A DNA stretch of 26,459 nt from the NCBI GenBank assembly GCA_964545665.1, contig CAZJGF010000006.1, positions 1-26,459 on the forward strand, in the 5' to 3' direction. Under the pieces are notes generated by a model. It saw only the letters and a list, made by a program, of their open reading frames with translations. It was not told the DNA's origin and ran no database searches. Source of the DNA: CAZJGF01 sp964545665. GTDB taxonomy: Bacteria; Chloroflexota; Dehalococcoidia; GIF9; AB-539-J10. Every line of letters begins with the position of its first letter. The first letter of the stretch is position 1. The position numbers were made by a program, and so were the translations under genes. Shown in pieces: positions 23,564-26,459 of the stretch.

Positions 23564-24607
23564 CTAGCATATTCGTGGCAACAACTCACCTGAAAGCATG
23601 TCAACAATCCGAGAGGATCCTAGCTTCGTCTTCATTATTACTTTGCCAGGGTGATCACCTCTTACCTCACCGATAATTGTAGCATTTCTACCATACCTAT
23701 TTTTCTTCATCTGAGCTAGAATTCTATCAGCGTCATGTGGTTTAACTATGGCTACCAGCTTGCCCTCGTTGGCGACATGAAGAGGGTCAAAGCCCAAGAG
23801 TTCACAGGCTGCCCTAACCTCTTCCTTTACTGGTATCTTATCTTCCTCAATTACGATGCCCACATGAGACTGTATGGCAAATTCATTGAGCGTAGTGGCC
23901 AGTCCGCCCCTGGTGGGGTCGCGAAGGCAGTGGATGTTCGGTGATGCTTTCAGCATGCGAGCCACCAATTTATTCAGTGGAGCACAATCGCTTTCCACAG
24001 GCACAGAAAACCTAAGTCCCTCGCGTTGACTTATTACAGCTATGCCATGGTCGCCAATTGTGCCACTCAGGATAACTTTGTCTCCGGCTTTTGCATTGGC
24101 TCCCGAAATGTCAATTCCGTCGGGCACAATGCCTATTCCTGAGGTATTGATGAATAGCTTGTCAGCCTGCCCCTTGTTCACTACCTTGGTGTCACCGGTG
24201 ACTATGTCTACCCCGGCTTCCTTAGCAGCCGCTCTTATTGTGTGCACTATTTGCCCAAGCTCCCTTAGGGCAAAGCCCTCTTCTATGATCACAGATAGGC
24301 TTAGATACATTGGTCTAGCCCCGCTCATGGATAGGTCGTTAACTGTTCCACAAACAGCTAGCTTGCCTATATTTCCGCCGGGAAAGAAGATAGGATTGAC
24401 CACATAGCTATCAGTGGTAAAGGCAAGGCGCCCATTGGCCTCAAAAATAGCTGAGTCATCTAGTTTATTCAATGTGGGATTAGCCAGGAAAGGGAGGAAT
24501 TTCTTCTCCACCAAATCGTGGCTTAGTTTGCCACCGCTGCCATGAGCTAGAAGAATAGCACCATTCTTCGCGGCTTTGTTCCGAAAGGATAGATAGGAGT
24601 CATCCAT
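23564..24607 (-). CDS. hypE: Hydrogenase maturation protein HypE
   Basis: A 347-residue PurM/AIR-synthase-fold protein that dehydrates a carbamoyl group on its C-terminal Cys to thiocyanate, the source of the CN ligands of the [NiFe]-hydrogenase active site. The N-terminal AHGSGGKLSHDLV, the DDSAIF strand with Asp residues for nucleotide, LRDPTRGGLATTLNE, and the essential C-terminal PRIC with Cys347 as last residue are all present. GGAGGG lies just before the ATG. It is the last gene of the visible hyp cluster and follows the small unknown gene by 15 bases. HypF, which supplies the carbamoyl group, is not in the window. Confidence 0.95.
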   Translation of the reverse strand: MDDSYLSFRNKAAKNGAILLAHGSGGKLSHDLVEKKFLPFLANPTLNKLDDSAIFEANGRLAFTTDSYVVNPIFFPGGNIGKLAVCGTVNDLSMSGARPMYLSLSVIIEEGFALRELGQIVHTIRAAAKEAGVDIVTGDTKVVNKGQADKLFINTSGIGIVPDGIDISGANAKAGDKVILSGTIGDHGIAVISQREGLRFSVPVESDCAPLNKLVARMLKASPNIHCLRDPTRGGLATTLNEFAIQSHVGIVIEEDKIPVKEEVRAACELLGFDPLHVANEGKLVAIVKPHDADRILAQMKKNRYGRNATIIGEVRGDHPGKVIMKTKLGSSRIVDMLSGELLPRIC

Positions 24608-24622
24608 TTTCCCTCCAAAATT

Positions 24623-25174
24623 TCACCCCACTCTAAATTCCCATTGGCAACAGATTTCCTTCTTGCTCTTCCTAGGAGGCAACTTCAAAGGTTTTACTTC
24701 GATATCCGGATTGAAACAATTAGCATACATCTTGAACATCAATGGCGCTACTGACTCACAGAATTTTCTCTCTCTTCCTTCACCTTCTCTTTCCAGCGCT
24801 GATAATGTAGGGCAGAGAGTAATGGTTAACACCGCGAAATTATCGCCTTTGGTCTCCACCGCATATTCGCAATTCTGGAGCCAGGCGCTGAACTGAAAGG
24901 CTTTCAAAAGAGTAATAACTTCGTTCCCTTTAATATTTAATAGTCTGGTGAGATGATTGACTTCGTATCTAACATATTTGTCCCAGGCCCATAAATCGCA
25001 AGCGATGGCCATTTCATCGTTCATTTTTTCCTTAACGGAAAGATACCAAAATCCATCCACTCCCATGAGTAGCTTAGAATACAACTTCGCTAGCTTCCTG
25101 AGGGTATCCTCAGAAAAATCTTCAATTCTTATGTTAGGGTTAAACTCGCCACTATAATCTCTCAAGCCATTCAT
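24623..25174 (-). CDS. Uncharacterised protein in the hyp operon (possibly DUF6125 family)
   Basis: A 183-residue soluble protein with no signal peptide or membrane helix. The start is placed at ATG 25174, not at 25207: AAGGAAGG lies eight bases before it, inside the end of hypD, and the extra upstream residues look unlike protein starts. It has Trp- and Tyr-rich helices (VDGFWYLSVKEK, CDLWAWDKYVRYEVN), a TLCPTLSALEREGEG motif in the middle, Cys residues, and a C-terminal PPRKSKKEICCQWEF. I associate this pattern, by memory only, with DUF6125-type proteins of anaerobic bacteria. Function is unknown. Its place between hypD and hypE with tight spacing suggests co-expression and perhaps a role linked to hydrogenase or Fe-S/thiol chemistry. 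Confidence 0.8.
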   Translation of the reverse strand: MNGLRDYSGEFNPNIRIEDFSEDTLRKLAKLYSKLLMGVDGFWYLSVKEKMNDEMAIACDLWAWDKYVRYEVNHLTRLLNIKGNEVITLLKAFQFSAWLQNCEYAVETKGDNFAVLTITLCPTLSALEREGEGRERKFCESVAPLMFKMYANCFNPDIEVKPLKLPPRKSKKEICCQWEFRVG

Positions 25175-25175
25175 T

Positions 25176-26282
25176 TTACTTTCCTTCCTTCGGGCTAGAG
25201 AACCCACAGAATTGATAATAGGCAGCGCAAGCGCCTTCGCTGGAGACCATGCACGGCCCTACAGGCGTTTCCGGGGTGCAAGCCTTTCTAAAGAGCTTAC
25301 ACTGAAGTGGCGTAGCTGCGCCGCGGACTACATCTCCACAGCGACACCCTTTAGGCTCCTTTGCCGGTTCTAAGCTCACCGGGAAAGCCTTGTGAGCATC
25401 GAAGCGTGCGTACCTCTCTCCTATCTTTAAGCCACTTCGAGGCACGTTTCCAATTCCTCGCCAGTTGGCCTCATCAAACTCAAAGACCTCTTGCATCAAT
25501 TCGAGGGCTTTCCTGTTACCCTCTGGCTTTACTCCTCTAGGATAGGCTATTTCCACTCTTGGCTTACCATTTTCGATTTGCTCCACTAGCTTGTTAACAC
25601 ACAGCAGAATATCCAGTGGCTCAAACCCAGAGATAACACAAGCAACTCCGTAATCCTTAGGTATGAATTCATAAGGGTGAGAGCCAATTACAACGCTAAC
25701 ATGCCCGGGACCAATAATCCCATCTAGCTTTGCCTCGCCTAAATCAAGAAGCGCTCTAATCACTGGCGGAGTTAGCTTGAGCAGTGAGAGGACATAGAAG
25801 TTTTCCAGTCCTTCCTGGCTTGCCTTAATTACTGAGGCAGCTATAGTCGGTGCTGTGGTTTCAAAGCCAATGCCAGCAAAAATAACTGACTTATCTGGGT
25901 TACCCTTAGCTATCCCGAGAGCATCCATAGTGGAATACACAATCCTTATATCTGCCCCTTTAGCTTTTGTCTGTTGTAAGCTAGAGTAGCTACCAGGAAC
26001 TCTTACTATGTCGCCAAAGGTGGTAATGATAACTCCTGGTAGCTGAGCCAATGCAATAACTTCATCCAAATCAGTGGTTGCTGTGACACATACCGGGCAG
26101 CCTGGCCCCGACCTCATCTCGATTGTTTCAGGTACTAGCTGGCGAACGCCATATCTCATTATGGCATGTGTATGTCCACCGCAGAATTCCATTAGCCTGA
26201 TTCTCTTGGTGGAGTGGGCAGTGATTCTACGTGCTAGCTTCTTAACTAGCTCCCTATCTCGGTATTCATCAATGAACTTCAC
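25176..26282 (-). CDS. hypD: Hydrogenase maturation protein HypD
   Basis: A 368-residue HypD, the [4Fe-4S] scaffold that with HypC assembles the Fe(CN)2CO unit of [NiFe] hydrogenases. MEFCGGHTHA (Cys34) and GPGCPVC (Cys62, Cys65) carry the invariant cysteines; the GFETTAPT and GPGHVSVVIG segments are typical. The C-terminal Cys cluster (GCRCGDV, CKLFRKAC, GPCMVSSEGAC) contains the Fe-S ligands. The start is a GTG at 26282 that overlaps hypC by 14 bases, a sign of translational coupling. Confidence 0.95.
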   Translation of the reverse strand: MKFIDEYRDRELVKKLARRITAHSTKRIRLMEFCGGHTHAIMRYGVRQLVPETIEMRSGPGCPVCVTATTDLDEVIALAQLPGVIITTFGDIVRVPGSYSSLQQTKAKGADIRIVYSTMDALGIAKGNPDKSVIFAGIGFETTAPTIAASVIKASQEGLENFYVLSLLKLTPPVIRALLDLGEAKLDGIIGPGHVSVVIGSHPYEFIPKDYGVACVISGFEPLDILLCVNKLVEQIENGKPRVEIAYPRGVKPEGNRKALELMQEVFEFDEANWRGIGNVPRSGLKIGERYARFDAHKAFPVSLEPAKEPKGCRCGDVVRGAATPLQCKLFRKACTPETPVGPCMVSSEGACAAYYQFCGFSSPKEGK

Positions 26283-26459
26283 TGAGGCTTGCGATCTCCT
26301 CCAGGAGCTCTAAGGTCTCCTTAGCTTCAACTTCGTCCACAACACCTATGGCATAGCCAGTGTGAAGTAGAACGTAATCACCCATTTTTGCCTCTGGAGT
26401 AAGCGCAATGCTAATTCGGCGTCTCACTCCAGCAATCTCCGCCTCCGCCTCATCACCTT
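26269..26459 (-). CDS. hypC: Hydrogenase maturation chaperone HypC (5' end outside window)
   Basis: The frame runs in from the window edge and ends at TGA 26269-26271. The visible ~62 residues read GVRRRISIALTPEAK, then MGDYVLLHTGYAIG, and end with a Glu/Leu-rich helix (ETLELLEEI). These are the OB-fold core and C-terminal helix of HypC/HupF. The N-terminal Met-Cys, which binds the iron unit, is beyond the window. It is the small chaperone partner of HypD, whose gene overlaps it by 14 bases. Confidence 0.9.
   Translation of the reverse strand, partial: GDEAEAEIAGVRRRISIALTPEAKMGDYVLLHTGYAIGVVDEVEAKETLELLEEIASLSEVH

Overview
The window looks like a chromosomal stretch of an anaerobic bacterium, most plausibly a Chloroflexota of the Dehalococcoidia type. 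This is an inference from gene content and style: a TRAP solute-binding lipoprotein with a Glu/Ala/Pro-rich linker after its lipobox, expanded 2-hydroxyacid and sugar-acid enzymes, an Fe-S 4-hydroxybutyryl-CoA dehydratase family protein, ETF-linked flavin dehydrogenases and [NiFe]-hydrogenase maturation genes. No rRNA, tRNA, CRISPR array or insertion sequence was recognised.

Layout. 1-914 is the 3' part of a PAS/NarL-type sensor histidine kinase. 947-1570 (minus) is mobA. 1571-2697 is gene-poor and holds one doubtful short ORF and the relic start of a SAF/UxaA-like gene. 2698-7579 (plus) holds a mandelate-racemase-family sugar-acid dehydratase, a second decayed remnant, an acetoacetyl-CoA synthetase-like ligase and the alpha part of an ADP-forming acyl-CoA synthetase. 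From a promoter/operator region at about 7712-7774 a long plus-strand cluster follows: dctP-dctQ-dctM (TRAP transporter), etfB-etfA, an FAD-linked 2-hydroxyacid dehydrogenase (lctD/glcD type), larA (Ni-pincer racemase family), a second dehydrogenase copy broken by one amber codon, a larA stump, an unusual enolase homologue, a glycerate 2-kinase and, behind its own likely promoter, a phosphotriesterase-family hydrolase. 21061-23439 (minus) is an SDR and a 4-hydroxybutyryl-CoA-dehydratase-type enzyme with a good promoter. 23564-26459 (minus) is hypC-hypD-(small unknown gene)-hypE.

How it may work together. The order etfB-etfA-dehydrogenase-larA is the core order of the Acetobacterium lct operon, in which NAD-dependent lactate oxidation is driven by flavin-based electron confurcation. 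Here the core is joined to a TRAP importer instead of a permease, and is followed by glycerate kinase and an enolase-like protein. A reasonable model is uptake of a 2-hydroxyacid (lactate, glycolate, glycerate or a sugar acid), stereo-inversion by LarA, ETF-coupled oxidation, and a phosphorylating branch through 2-phosphoglycerate-like chemistry. The substrate cannot be read from the sequence.

The most striking structural feature is an old partial tandem duplication. The last ~20 codons of etfA, the whole dehydrogenase and the first ~40 codons of larA recur directly after larA. The second dehydrogenase has exactly the same length as the first and is broken only by a GAG-to-TAG change at codon 104. 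The enolase homologue keeps metal ligands and catalytic lysines but has Leu and Glu where enolases carry two active-site histidines.
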